From assembly GCA_016169945.1 (NCBI GenBank), contig JADLSH010000249.1:3620001-3684000 (forward strand): a DNA stretch of 64,000 bases, in the 5' to 3' direction. This DNA comes from Trachythela sp. YZ-2020 (taxonomy: Eukaryota; Cnidaria; Anthozoa; Malacalcyonacea; Clavulariidae). Below the pieces are notes generated by a model that was given only the letters and a program-made list of their open reading frames with translations, had not been told where the DNA came from and did not search any database. This document shows positions 23,816-36,100 of this stretch, piece after piece (position 1 is the first letter of the stretch; every line of letters starts with the position of its first letter). Both the position numbers and the translations under genes were made by a program.

Positions 23816-23829
23816 TCCGCCTCATCCAA

Positions 23830-24430
23830 TAATTGTTAATAATTTCTTTGTCAGAATTTTAAGCGATAATGTTTTGTTTTCTCCCAGAGCAGAAAGGTAT
23901 GTTGTAACTTTTGACACATCCCAGGTTGTAGTATACCTGGGTTTTGGGGGTCTTTCGTTTGCAATTCCCTTCATTAAGCGAGTGACAAGAGGGTGTTGAC
24001 CTACTGGTTTACCATCAATCCATGGGTGTATCGATGATATAGCTGATCGATGAACATTTACAGTACGGTATTGTAAGTCATTGTCGAACTGGTCGCTCAG
24101 AAAGGTCAAAATGTCTTTGACATTGGCTGAAATTGGATTAACTTTCCTTCTATTACACCAGCAATTCCATTTTGCCCATGCAGAGTCGTATGTTTTGTTG
24201 GTGGATTGACGTGTAGACGAGGACAGAAGACGGGTAACCGTGTCCGAAAGGCCTTCTGTTGTGCAGCGCTGTTGGAAATAGTCCAAACGGCTAATCGGAG
24301 CCTCGGGTGCATTGGATGGACTGCTTTCGGATTCGATGGGTCTTCTAGGAGAGTTGGAAACACGGGAAGCAGAACTGGGTGCTTGACCGTGAGTTGAAGT
24401 AAAAGTGGCCACAAATGTTGAGCTTGCCAT
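23830..24430 (-). pseudogene. DIRS tyrosine recombinase, N-terminal part
   Basis: The frame beginning MASSTFVATF at 24430 includes a serine/proline-rich linker, then SSTRQSTNKTYDSAWAKWNC and the core-binding helices through ISSIHPWIDGKPVGQHPLV and VSKVTTYLSALG, ending at KKLLTI where the insertion begins. This is the SAM-like N-terminal domain of DIRS recombinases. It overlaps the reverse transcriptase ORF by about 325 bp in another frame, as usual in these elements. The same frame stays open up to 26275, opposite the reverse transcriptase, but that upstream part has no domain signature. Confidence 0.82.
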
Positions 24431-26100
24431 ACTGGCGCTACTATTAGTAGGTTTGCCTTGTCGCTTATCACTTTCATTAAAGTTCTTGGGATGAGATTGA
24501 ACGGTGGAAAGGCGTACCCTTTCAGTTGATTCCAATCGATTGAAAATGCATCCGTGGCCACCGCATGTGGGTCTGGACGCCAGCTCACATACTGATGTAA
24601 CTGGTTGGTTAATCTTGTGGCAAAGAGATCTATCTCTCTGTCCTTGAGAAAAGGTTGTATTATTCGTGGTTGTAGTCTCCAATCGCTCAAGTCGACAAAC
24701 GTTCGTGACTCTCTGCCTGCCTGAACATACAGAAAACCTGGAAGGTGTTCTGCAGTGATCAGGATGTTGTGTTGGAGACACCAGTTCCACAGTTCGAGCG
24801 TTAGTGTCATGAGACTGGGTGAACGAGTACGCCCTTGGTTGTTTATATAAGCAACCGCCGTTGTGTTGTCGAGGCGGAGTTTTACTGACATATTTGTCTG
24901 ATGTTTCAGGAACGTTTGTACTGCTAAAAAGGTAGCTTTTAGCTCCAATACATTGATATGAAGCAGACCTTCTTGATATGACCAACGTCCGTTCGTTGAC
25001 CTGTTGCCGCATGTGGCACCCAATCCCATTTTGGAGGCGTCCGAGGTTATCATCATCTCGGTCGTCGGAGGGTAAATCGGGCTCCCATTCACCCGCTTGA
25101 TGTTGGTGATCCACCACTGGAGTTCCCCCAGAGTTAGGGGGTCTAGGAGGACTGTGCCCTGATACGACCCATTGTTCAACGCTACTTGCCTTATTAGGCA
25201 GTTTTGTAGATATCTGAAGTGTAGAGGGGCTTGCCAAACCGCTGGACGGCAAGACTCTAGAAAACCCTGGAGTTGGGAGAGAAGGTGTAAGGAAGTCGGC
25301 TTCGCCCTCATTAGGGATTTGCACAGACTTAGTACTTTTGCCATCTTTTCCTGAGGCAGGTAGAATTTCATTGTTTGTGAGTTTATCAAGAACCCCAAGA
25401 ATTCGAGCACTGGAGAAGGTGTCAACATCGACTTCTCGCAGTTGATTACGAATCCTAGGTTTTCTAACAACTCTATTACAAGGGATGTATGTTCCTGTAG
25501 AATTTTCACTGATGAACCTATGATTAGTATGTCGTCTAGATAAATTAGAAGACGGATATTTCGAGTGCGAAGGAACGCTACAACAGGTTTTAGCAGTTTT
25601 ATAAATATGCGTGGCGCTGTGTTGAGTCCGAACGGCAAGGCACGAAACTGATAAATTTGTCCTTGCCAAACAAATCGAAGGAACTTTTGTGAGTTTGGGT
25701 GAACCCCCACGGTTAGATAAGCATCTTTCAGGTCCAATTTGACCATATAATCGTTTGGATTTAAAAGATGCTTTATGCACATTAAGTTTTCCATTTGGAA
25801 ATGTTCGTTCGCTATGAACTTGTTTGGGCGACTTAAGTCGACGACTGGGCGAAATGAACCTCCTTTTTTCGGCACGAGGAATAAACGACTGTAAAACCCC
25901 GTGGGTGTGGATTTGGCGGGAACTATGGCCCCCTTTGTTTTCAGTTTTTCTATTTCTTGTTTCATTAAATCTTTGCCCCCCGCTGAAGTTTGCGGAATGT
26001 GCATCTGGGCAGGTTTCGTGAGAAAATCTATTTGATAGCCGCGAACTATATTTATTATAAGTGGGTCTTTTGTAATCTTTTGCCATTGAGAAAGGAACAA
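24106..26100 (-). CDS. DIRS reverse transcriptase / RNase H ORF
   Basis: This intact 664-codon ORF copies element RNA into DNA. FYSRLFLVPKKGGSFRPVVD at residues 69-88 and LDLKDAY at 122-128 are reverse transcriptase blocks, and IYLDD at 186-190 holds the catalytic aspartates. RNase H follows with SDAS (D354), LELKA (E386) and LRLDNT (D411). The C-terminal part beyond about 500 is the usual DIRS tail with VAPVWQAQHLWPLLL. The YLDD box and the lack of protease or integrase separate it from Gypsy and Copia. It starts just after the gag-like ORF. As a single reading frame it looks undamaged even though its neighbours are broken. Confidence 0.92.
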   Translation of the reverse strand: MFLSQWQKITKDPLIINIVRGYQIDFLTKPAQMHIPQTSAGGKDLMKQEIEKLKTKGAIVPAKSTPTGFYSRLFLVPKKGGSFRPVVDLSRPNKFIANEHFQMENLMCIKHLLNPNDYMVKLDLKDAYLTVGVHPNSQKFLRFVWQGQIYQFRALPFGLNTAPRIFIKLLKPVVAFLRTRNIRLLIYLDDILIIGSSVKILQEHTSLVIELLENLGFVINCEKSMLTPSPVLEFLGFLINSQTMKFYLPQEKMAKVLSLCKSLMRAKPTSLHLLSQLQGFLESCRPAVWQAPLHFRYLQNCLIRQVALNNGSYQGTVLLDPLTLGELQWWITNIKRVNGSPIYPPTTEMMITSDASKMGLGATCGNRSTNGRWSYQEGLLHINVLELKATFLAVQTFLKHQTNMSVKLRLDNTTAVAYINNQGRTRSPSLMTLTLELWNWCLQHNILITAEHLPGFLYVQAGRESRTFVDLSDWRLQPRIIQPFLKDREIDLFATRLTNQLHQYVSWRPDPHAVATDAFSIDWNQLKGYAFPPFNLIPRTLMKVISDKANLLIVAPVWQAQHLWPLLLQLTVKHPVLLPVFPTLLEDPSNPKAVHPMHPRLRLAVWTISNSAAQQKAFRTRLPVFCPRLHVNPPTKHTTLHGQNGIAGVIEGKLIQFQPMSKTF

Positions 26101-26123
26101 TGGTAGCCTGGCTGCAGTATTGT

Positions 26124-27337
26124 TTATTGGCGGGACCAGCTGTTGTTCTGCTGGGCCCGCTGGTTTCGAAAATTCGAGTTGCTATTTTGCTCTGGCTTCG
26201 AGGATCTTTGCCCATATGAGCCACGAAAGGGCCGCCGAGATTGAGCTGGGTGATAGTTATATCTTTGTGCTGCATGTGGCACTTGCTTTGGGTTTTGTTT
26301 AGGTTGTGGCGGGTTATATTGTGGTTTCTGCAGATTTTTTGAAAGGCTGCGAGAAAGTTCGGACTGTTTGGCTGCTAATGGTGGTAAATCGTCACCAAAC
26401 AGCATTTTCCCTGCATTGGGAAACTCGTTGTCAGCTAACTGAATTTTGTCTGGGTTAATAGCGCCCAAGACCTTCTTTCTACGAGTTATTGTAGTTATGT
26501 GGCTAGCTGAGCCTAATAGGCATAAGGATTGCTGTAAATTGGTTAATAATTCGTCATTTGACAAAGCGTCCTTTCGTTCAAGGCGGTCATGTAAGCAACA
26601 AAGTGGTGCGGCCGAGTTTAATAAGGTGCGTTGAATGAGATTCAAATCTTTGTCTCGATTTTCAACCGACTTACGGCGGCCGTTCGGGACGTAATTGAGA
26701 ATTTGTTTGTCTAAATATGGTGCAACACATGCATCAGTCTCAGGAAGGGAGTTTCCCCTACAATTTCATTGACCTGCTCGATTGTCAAGCGTCGTTTAAG
26801 GTTTTTCTCGAGGAAAATACGAAAGGGCTCCGAGGGAGACCATTTTCGAAGTGAAGTATTTTCTGGATCAAAGAATTCACAAGACTGTTCCTGAATAGGA
26901 TCTGACTTTCCTTTGGACACAGTACTGTGGCTATAATCCGAGACAATGTCGGCTAAAGGTGGCTCAGGGCCAGCTAAAGGTGCCTCAATGGCGCTGTTGT
27001 CTTGCGACAATCTATCTTCACCCTCGTCCGAACCACGCGGCGAAGTCGGGTGAACTGATAAACAATCTTCGTCGATGTTTGATTGCCGAACAGGCGAGGT
27101 TTGATTCAGCTGAGTCTCTATATTGCCAACTCTTGTGGTCCAAGCCGCGAAATCTGTCTTCATATCGGCTATACTTTCAAGGATTTTTGTCAGTGACTCG
27201 TTTACGCTTGACTCAGCAGGTTTTGAGCTATTTTCCCGCCTTCGACTTCGGCTACGTTTTCGTTTATGACTACTTTGTCGCCTCGATTCCTCAGGGGAAG
27301 GCGAACGGCGACGTTTCCGACCAGATGAATCGGACAT
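26124..27337 (-). pseudogene. DIRS gag-like ORF with a frameshift
   Basis: The start at 27337 gives an arginine/serine-rich N-terminus (GRKRRRSPSPEESRR, KRKRSRSRRRE), then a helical stretch SLTKILESIADMKTDFAAW and EPFRIFLEKNLKRRLT. Near 26747 the frame changes: one frame stops soon after, and the next continues with ETDACVAPYLDKQILNYV and NLIQRTLLNSAAPLCCLHDR to a glutamine/asparagine-rich tail ending at 26124. The ACVAPYLDK region is common in DIRS gag proteins. It would package element RNA. The single-base shift disables it. Confidence 0.8.
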
Positions 27338-27447
27338 ACTTTAAATAAAACACGTAAATATCGATAATTTCAAATAAAATCAAATAAAATAACATAAATA
27401 TCACGAGAGACTTACCTGAGTGCGTTCACGCGAGCAAGCACGAAGGA

Positions 27448-27722
27448 AAAAGCCGATGAGGCATTAGGGTCCGGCGGTATTATTGGTTGAGGGTCATCAC
27501 GGGACCGGATGTGTGGTTTCTCTTTATTTCCGGTTCCGGAGCGTTTAAACGTGGGCAAAAGCCTGGGAATGGCAAGCCATACCATTTGTATTCCCATATA
27601 TTTCGACCGAAGTTTGTGAAGCATAATACGAGGCGATAGTCGAGTATTTTTTGGCTTTCAGAAAGTCGAGCAACATCCCAAGTATTAGGATCACACAATC
27701 CTGCACGGAAACCATTCGGTAA
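27448..27722 (-). repeat. DIRS right inverted terminal repeat
   Basis: It is the reverse complement of the left repeat, ending ACCATTCGGTAA. It lies upstream of the gag-like ORF on the coding strand, where the element's promoter would be. Confidence 0.85.
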
Positions 27723-29940
27723 TTATTTTATAAAATTACGACAAAGAAACAACAGCATTTCCCGACATTTTAAAAACCTCGCGAGGCGCCTAAAATTTTC
27801 CGTGCATGCATGATTGTCTCATCCTGCATGGGTATTGACCAATCACAGCTTGCGTAGTAAACATGTTATTTAATTAAACTTCTTCCCATCTAAGGCCTGC
27901 GCTGCTCCTACATGGAGAAAATCTGCGGTGGTTGCTATAATAAAACTGAACATGAACTAATCAATAGCAATCATAATACTTATCTCAAATAAATTTTACC
28001 ATTTCTACATTTCTATCCAAACTATTCACTCTGGAGGCCCAGTTGGTGGGATTAAATTAAATTATATTTTCAAACGTAAAGCATGATGTAATTTTTCATA
28101 GAATTCTTTTGGCAGCTAGTGGTAAACGTAGCTATGTGTGTCCTAGCTTATGTAAACTTCTATGGCAATGACAAATGCATTAAAGTGTTCAAACTTACAG
28201 AGGTATTGTTTATGCATGTAATATTGTCCCATAAATTACAATATTCGGTATCTATAATGTTTACAGCAGTTAAATATTCACAGTTATGCTGACATATAGT
28301 TTTTCTATACACGCTTCTGTGGACGTCAGGTCACAAACAAGAAAAATGCTTTGAATTATACTAAATGATAAAGTTTAAAATTTAAACTTCACGTCTTCAT
28401 ATTATTATGTCTCTTCTATTTTTACTGGATGTCTCTGTCAGTATTACACTATTCATCTACTAAGTCCATCCATCGTTGGTTCAGTTGTTACTACAGAATA
28501 AAACCTAATGAGGTACACTAAACAAGCTCTATCCATTCTAAACTATTCTTCCTAGAGATCATGTAAAGGTCATCCCTTATTGATCCAGTGTTACTACAGG
28601 AAGGGAACCTTTCCTAAACTAAACTAATTTTTTTTATTTTTGATAGGTCTAACCCATTCTCCCCATAGATCTAGGAGGATCGTTTCTTCTGCTCCAGTGT
28701 TACTACAGGAGGAAACCCGAGATCAGAGTATTACAGTTTACAACTGCGCAAAACTCATAATGTACAAGTCGAACCTGATTCGAAGAAATGAAAGGTGCAT
28801 GCACTATTAAAAATCACTGTGCTATACAACATCCCACAAAATATTTTCTAATCTATAAACATATATAAAATCCATAAAATATTTTCAAAATATATATAAG
28901 AAATATAAATTTTACATCACAAATATTTTGGCAGCAGATAGTAATCGTATATAAGTGCTAGCTTGTGTAAACTGTTAATAAATGACAAATGCATTTATAC
29001 CTAACTAACTATATCATAGGTTTATCAGTTCTGAACTATACTTCCTAGAGGTCCAGTATCAGGGCCATCCTTTATTAGTATAAACCTACTGGTATAGGCT
29101 ATTACAAATCCAGCGTTCTGATTGGCTACTCTACCAGAGGGCCACTTGATATTAGCCTAGCGAAGAGCGAGAGAAAAACTTATGAATCAGTTGCCTTTTT
29201 AAGAAAAAAAATCTTCACAAAATGTCCTACCTTTTATTCCGGAATAAAAACTAACAAACAATCTTGGAAATTGCGTGCAAAAAAGGTATAATTTTGACGT
29301 TTTAGTCGTATTTTTACAGTTTTTAACTTGAAATTGACAGGCGAATTTATGAACATGGACGATTTGTTTATATTTCGAGCAAAATCATAGTCTCGAAACG
29401 CGTGGGGTTAATTTATTCGTATTCCGCGTGTTCTGCATATTTAATATCGTATTTCAGATTCACCGGATATGACGCACGATTTGTGAGTCCAACTGAAGAT
29501 CCTGATCGTAACTGAAGACCCTGGCGGTTTACGAAAGGGAAATCATCGCCGAAATCATCGGCGAAATCATCGCCGAAATCGAAACCCGATCGCGCGGAGA
29601 TGAAAGGCACATGCACTAACGGCTGTACCACTGTAACACACCACTAAATAGTTTCTAATTTTTGTTAGTCTACTTTTAAACATAAAAATGGAAGTCTCAT
29701 ATAAAATTATTTGGCGGCAGATGGGAATCCTTGGGTTTGAGACAAAATTATGCAGAGCAAACAACGGCACAATGCATGAATCGAAGATGCACCTGTGCAA
29801 ATAACGAAAGGCACTTGCGCTAAGCATTTTGGAAGCAAGCACTTTGCGTGCTTTAAGCACTTTAGAACCACAATATCCCACGTTGTGTACATGGGATAGC
29901 AGGCTTAAGTAGACATTAGCACCCATCACATTACTTGGGA
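27723..29940. repeat. Dispersed repeat family R region, no gene
   Basis: 28400-29110 has several copies of TCCAGTGTTACTACAGGA, TCTAAACTATTC and TAGAGGTCCAGT phrases shared with 30300-30560 and 40440-40650. TTTTGGCAGCAGATAGTAAT with CGTATATAAGTGCTAGCTTG near 28930-28975 recurs near 28110, near 29710 and inverted near 20850 and 11650. A short tandem repeat of ATCATCGCCGAA lies at 29544-29580. No exon was supported. Confidence 0.5.
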
Positions 29941-29963
29941 TGAAACGAAACTAGAAAACAAGC

Positions 29964-29996
29964 CTATATACTGCGATCTTACTCAGTTGACACGAA
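29964..29996 (+). promoter_or_regulatory. Possible TATA box and start region of the PAN-EGF-D8C gene
   Basis: CCTATATACTG at 29963-29973 lies about 40 bp before the ATG at 30009. A TCAGTT initiator-like match is at 29983. The TATA-to-initiator distance is a little short, so this is only a suggestion. Confidence 0.35.
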
Positions 29997-30008
29997 GTTT
30001 CGGGAACG

Positions 30009-30156
30009 ATGTTTGGGATTCATCAAATATTTCTGAAAATGTTAACTTTTGTCGGATTGTCGGTGGTGATTTTGCCAATGTTCAATGCACAACAACCTTG
30101 TCCGCGGAAAGACGGCAAACCGTGTACATGGAGACAATTTAAGAACATCAGCGTCG
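30009..30156 (+). CDS. Exon 1: signal peptide and two-cysteine linker
   Basis: The ATG at 30009 opens 49 codons plus one base, ending at a GTAAGC donor. It encodes a signal peptide and then [17 protein letters not shown]. The split glycine codon (phase 1) is completed by exon 2. An internal ATG at codon 11 would still leave a signal peptide, but the first one gives the better length. Confidence 0.72.
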
Positions 30157-33100
30157 GTAAGCATATTATATAGTTTATATATTCTTTTCCGAGTCGTTAC
30201 ATAATTTGTTTAAATTTTCGTGAACTCGTTACCTCTCAGTCTTCAATTCCGGCACGCGATTTAACTTGCCGCACCTTAACTTTTTCCGGGTACTCCGGTT
30301 TCTTCCTGTAGTAACATTGAATTAATAAGGATGACTCTTACTAGACCTCTACGAGAAAGAACAGTTTAGAACGTAACTGATAGAGATATTCCGTATAAAT
30401 ATAATATCGGTTCTAAACTGTCCGCCTTCTATAGAGGTCGTTATTGATCAAGTGTTACAGGAGGAAGACTAATCTAAGGGTAATTTACTATTACAAGATA
30501 GCTCTATCAGTTTTAAACTATTCTCCCTAAAGGACCAGTCCTAAACTAGGCGTATACTTATTATTACAAGATAGCCCAGTAGTAATATACAGGGTGTCTA
30601 AAAAAAAAGTGAACCCTTTGAAATTTAATACAATAGTGAACCTTTTGAAATTGAACTTCATATTTGCATTTTCTTTCAAATAATCTATTGTACCCTATTG
30701 TATTTAATTTCAAAGCGTTCACTTTTTTTTGATACACCCTGTACAGGCCGTTCGACCCCCTTTTTTGTGGTGATGGGTGGTGGTGTGTGGTGGTGGAACT
30801 CATTATGTGTGGTGGTGTGTGGTGGTGGAACTCATTATGAATGCATTGGCGTCATAGAACAAGACCAGGCAAATTTGGGCGAAACACTAATTTTGCAGAC
30901 GCGGCCGGTTTTGCTATACACAAAAGGCGTTAATCCCCGACGCTATTATATAAGCGTGTATTAGCCTGATGTTCATTTACTATCGACCTTTGTGATGTAA
31001 GGGTGAAATGGATAATATAGATATAATTTATGACGAGTTAGGACGAAATAAGATTGATATTGATAAGCGAACCCTATCGTTTCATATAAATAAATTTGCT
31101 GAGTTCAGCATATTTTGTGTGCAAAAATATGGCTTTGTTATCGTAATAAACATTTCGACTTATAAACTCCGTAAATATATTCTCGTAAGACAACTAATAT
31201 AGCGACGCTTAACCTAGTAAAATATTATTGCCTTATGCGAAGTAATAACAAGCAGAAATATAGCATTTTCTAAAACGAGAAGATCTTAAAGTTTATCGCG
31301 TTGCTAAGGTCTTATAGAGCAATACAAATATATGTTTGCCAAGCGAATGTATAAACATAGTTCTTACAGGGATTTAAACGTTACAAAGTTTCAAGCGTTT
31401 TAGATGTAGCAGAGTGGGAAAAGCAGTGATTTTTAAGCGAGATTTACAAGCATATACAAACATTGTATGTAAACACAATTCTATGCGTAGGTTTGTAAGT
31501 CATTTGCAAATCGTTATTTGAATAAATGTAGAATATTTAATTATAGGACGGAAAAATATTGTACAATGTACATACAGCCCACACATAATTAATTTTTAAC
31601 ACCGTTAACTCCTTATTGTTTTGTGCTGACTAACTTAGGTCGATATCGACCTATTTTTGCAGTTTTCATATCGTCGGTTCAGTGCATGCTATGTAGATGA
31701 CAATACCACCGTTCGATTCAGCGTTTTACAGCGTTTTTAGAGAAGTAAATTGTGTTTGTTTACAATGCTACGCGGCCAATTTAGCCCCTTGCAAACACCT
31801 CTGAACTTTGTATTGTTTACAAATTAACAATAATACAAACTAATTATATATTCAGTTCGCTTTCCTACCTTTGGTTTACACGCTACAAACTCCTAAGTGT
31901 GACCATTGGATAGCTCTTGAAAATCCCGTTCGAAAGGATGTATTTAAATAAATATACTAAATAAACTAGCCATTTTATGACAATTCTCGACTTTTCCCGT
32001 GAAAATCCCGTCTAATTGCGAAATCCCGGTTTTGTCGGCGCACGCTCGGGCAACTTCGGAAGCTAAATCTCCGCGGCTTTGCATCCTAGCGTATTGAAAG
32101 TACCGGCAATCGATTCCGCGTCATTTAATTGCCTAGATGGCGGATTTTCATTGGTTTATAGCAATCAACACTGACCTTATATGGCATTTCGTAATTAATT
32201 TCCGCGTGCGGGAATCAAATTTCAACGATCTCGGCATTTTGCATGCGACTTTCAAAAAATAAAATAAAATACTTCTACTTCTTCAAATGCAATGAAACTT
32301 TCCAATAATATTCCTTTTTATATGAGCTACAATTTTGCTAATTTTTTTGCTAACATTTGCTCGAAAATTCTGAGCCCTGTTCTGGCAATTCAGGGTTATT
32401 TCAACAATAATTGTAAAATTTTTAGATAATTTATGAACATGTATGCAAATTAATTTGCATATGTAATATGAACCGGGACAAACTAAATATAATTTTAAAG
32501 AGGAAGTCATAAGCTATCGAATGACGCGTGTCCTGTTGCCAGAGAATAAACACGTCTGGCGATATTTACATTTTGAAACAACCGATCGTAATTACGGCAA
32601 TAAATCTACTTCTAAGGTGTCTTTTTAATTTTGTATCTTTAAAGAGTTCTCACATTCTTGTCTGTCTTCGGGTGATAATCCTGCAATATCTTCAGCTTTC
32701 ATAGGAAAATATTTTGGTCTCTCGTGAAGTAGCCTTGCTTGTAACCTTCTCGTTGCTCTGGCGTCATCATTGCTAAACTTTAGGCTCCAATGTGAAAAGT
32801 CTACCCGATTAAATCTATTTTTAACAAATAAATATGGTCTGCTCTGGGTCTACTTCTAAGAACGTGTTATTCTTAAACTCCATCACTCGCTTGGGAGTAT
32901 ATAGTGTCCGAGTCAACCTCGTAGCCTTTTCATCTTTTAACCATAACTTTACATTTCTTTAACCATATCGAGCAAGTATATCTCGGATATACTTGTTAAC
33001 TAATCCAATTTCTATGACTATGAATACGACTATGACTATGATTATGACTAAGAGTTGAACCATTGAATCCTAAAATTGAATGATTGAATATCGAGCGAGC

Positions 33101-36100
33101 TTAGCTCCATATCGAGCGAGCTTAGCTCCATATCGAGCGAGCTTAGCTCTAAATCGAGCGAGCTTAGAGTTAGAGAAAGGGTTAGGATTAGAGGGAGGAG
33201 TGGGATTTATTTTCCTTATCTTCCTTATCTGCTTTATCTTTATCTTCCTTATCTTCCATATACTAAGCTCGGAGTTAAATAGTAAACTCCGATCGGACAT
33301 ATATGCGAGCTATCCTTAGATCATAGAGTTTGGCTCGGGCCTATTCTTACATCTTACAGCTCGGCTCCGATTAGTTAACAGATATATCTGAGATATACTT
33401 GCTCGGTATTGTTAAAGAAACGTAAAATTATGGTTAAAGGTGAACTAGCTACGAGGTTGACTCGGACAACATATACTCCCAACCGAGTTTAAGACTAACA
33501 CGCTCTTTAAAGTAGACCCAAAGAAGACCTTATTTCCTTTGTTAACTAGAAATACATGCATGCAGAATCCCCTCGCCCATTTGAACCAAACAATTTACTC
33601 CCCAAAACTTATTGTAACGTGAAGTACAGAGTCGACGAATGTAACCATGGTAACACGCAACATGCCAACATTATATATATATATATATATATATAGTCAA
33701 ATCTGCAGACATGCATGTTTCGCCGTTCAACGGCTCGTCAGTGCAGCTTGTAACGCAGTCTAGATGCGAGTGACCTCGTATTTATACACCATACTCATCT
33801 GTAAAAGAATCATCAGGCAGTTTACAAGTATCGAAAGAAACGACCGCTTATATGCTTCCTGCCGGGGCGTGGGGGTGTGTGTGGGAGACAATGTGTGCAT
33901 GCATGGCTTTGTTTTGTTGTTTTTTTGGGGGGTTTTTTATTAACTTTACAATCATATGATTGATGGTTAGAACAACAGAACATAAGTTCCTAATTAAGTC
34001 CACCAAAGAATTACAATATTAGATATACCTAGCTATTACAAAAAAACATTAATATTAACTATTTACAACTATATAGGAACTACATTTATGAACAACAGTT
34101 TGACTGTAAAGAACGACACTTACTACACAAAGTTTTCCAAGTTCTAGTAGTGTTTGCGTTGTTTACGCGAAATTTGTTACGATGACGACATCGTGAAATT
34201 ATTTCAGCTCTTTTGTTGAGTAAACAATCCTTGTTTTGTTCTTTCAAAATACAAAATTTTTCTTCTAAACATAAATTGCATCGTTTTGATCCTCCCGTAT
34301 ACGAATTAGAATGTTTTCAAATTTGCCAATTAATACTGAAATCCTTATTGTTTTCTTTCAATGTCCAAATATATTTCGAAAGTTCCGTGTCATTTGCATG
34401 CTTTTTATGCTGAAAAGATTTAGTGTGGTTGGCCAATCGCTCTTTGAATGTGGTTGCAGTCATGCCAATGTAATTTTTGATCGTGTTTGTGTTGCTTACT
34501 GTGACTGTTGCTTTGTATACTATGTCCCTAGTCATGCATTGTTTTTGAAGCGGGCAAATGGTGTTTTTTCTACAACTGCAATTGGTAGTGTCCCTTTCGT
34601 AGACCTAAACCTACACGTATATATATATATACTTCACGCATGTCTTCACGCATGTCTGGATGCGCATGTGTCTGAGTATTGTACCACATGCGCTTGGTGA
34701 GGGCAAGAGTATGGTGTATAAATACGAAGTCACTCGCATCTAGACTGCGTTACAAGCTGCACTGACGAGCCGTTGAACGGCGAAACATGCATGTCTGCAG
34801 ATTTGACTGTATATGCTCCTTCACTTGTGTTGTTGAGCACTCTGTGAGGTTAATTGGTGGCTATAAGCTATAATGCAAAAAGCTCACTTCCCTTGTGGTC
34901 GTTTGAGCACTCTGGCCCCAAGACACTTCACGCATGTCTGGATGCGCATGTGTCTGAGTATTGTACCACATGCGCTTGGTGAGGGCAAGAGTACAGTACT
35001 GCCTAGAAGTAACTTAACACAAATACGCGGTTAACCGCATGTCACACGCGGTTTGACCGCAGGCGCCCCGCGGTCTGCCCGGAGGCCGCCCGCGGTCTGC
35101 CCGGAGGTTGCCCGCGGTTTCCCCGGGGGCTGCACGCGGGTCGCCCGCGGTTGTGTGGGCGTATTGAGGTTTGACCGTAACTCACGGCGGAACACGAAAA
35201 CAGTACGACTAGCGAACTCGGAATTTTACGTGGGCAAATTAGGATTCAGAAATCAGAATATCACACGATATAATTTGGCAGTTTAATTTCCAACTTTGTC
35301 ATTGGCATTACAATTTCATGTATATTGCAACCAGCCTAAAAATTTAGTAAATGTTTATAAAGCTTAATAGTGTGTTTTGACGAAGCAAGTCTTTTAACGT
35401 AGCTAACGTATTGCACAATTTTACCACACAAATCGCTTATTGAACACAAACACAAAAACTCAAAGCAAATCTCCCAATAACTAGTCTGTAAATTTGGTAA
35501 AAATATTTTCTGGAATGCTGTCTGGGTCCATGGAATACTGTTTGGCAAAGTTCTGATATAGACGGACATGCAAAAGTAATGCAGCTTGTTTCACAACGTA
35601 ATGTAAGCTGACTCTTGAAGAAATAATTCTTACAATATTGACATATACCTGTTATGTAGACAGTCAATTAAAATATTTGTAAATAGACTGACAGACAATA
35701 TTATGTTTGTTTGAGTGAGCAAGCGTAGTAGCGGCGTATATATATATGATTGAGTACGTATCTCAGCCGTTTACAGTAATTTGTATAGCTTGAAAATGCG
35801 AGGTAGATACTGTATATAGTATTACAGACGATGATATATGGTAGTTCAATAAACACTGCTAAGAATGGCTGCCGCACGTAATACAAATACGGAAGTTGTT
35901 ATTCGGTCATAATTAAATTCTCTATTAACTATGATTCGGGTTAGCGTATACGTAGCGTAAGGATATATAATTGTGAGTATTGTCTATCTCCATATGATAT
36001 GTTCTATATATCACTGCGAGTTACAATTCAGAGTAATCAACGATAATATATAATTATGGCAAATATTCTTATATTCATACCTCTAGACTTGCTTTTAACT

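Larger units (their letters stand above)
22018..23829. mobile_element. Compound insertion splitting the DIRS recombinase
   Basis: The recombinase reading stops at about 23829 and resumes at 22017, so about 1.8 kb is foreign. Its outer ends start AATTATT in inverted orientation (TAATTATTATTC at the left; the right end complements to AATTATTGGATGAG). It contains a TIR element at 22150-23370 and a hairpin at 23714-23815, leaving about 590 bp for the primary insertion. Exact borders are uncertain by a few bases. Confidence 0.7.
20930..27722 (-). mobile_element. DIRS-like tyrosine-recombinase retrotransposon (disabled)
   Basis: On the minus strand the element carries, in order, a gag-like ORF, a reverse transcriptase/RNase H ORF and an overlapping tyrosine recombinase. 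That order and the lack of an integrase define DIRS elements. It has inverted terminal repeats: TTACCGAATGG at 20930 returns inverted at 27722, and GTTTAAACGCTCCGGAACCG with CCACACATCCGGTCCCGTGA occur at 21127-21180 and inverted at 27500-27550. Extra internal copies of terminal sequence near 21275-21405 fit the internal complementary region of DIRS elements. Gag has a frameshift and the recombinase is cut by an insertion at about 22018-23829, so this copy cannot move by itself. Confidence 0.9.

Noticed and set aside
24431..26275. Long minus-strand frame overlapping the DIRS reverse transcriptase upstream of the recombinase
   Set aside because: It lies in another frame over the RT, has no domain signature and is only open by chance or overlap; only its last 200 codons are the recombinase.
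33088..33169. CRISPR-like repeats
   Set aside because: Four abutting 21-bp units without spacers in a eukaryotic fold-back; a plain tandem repeat.
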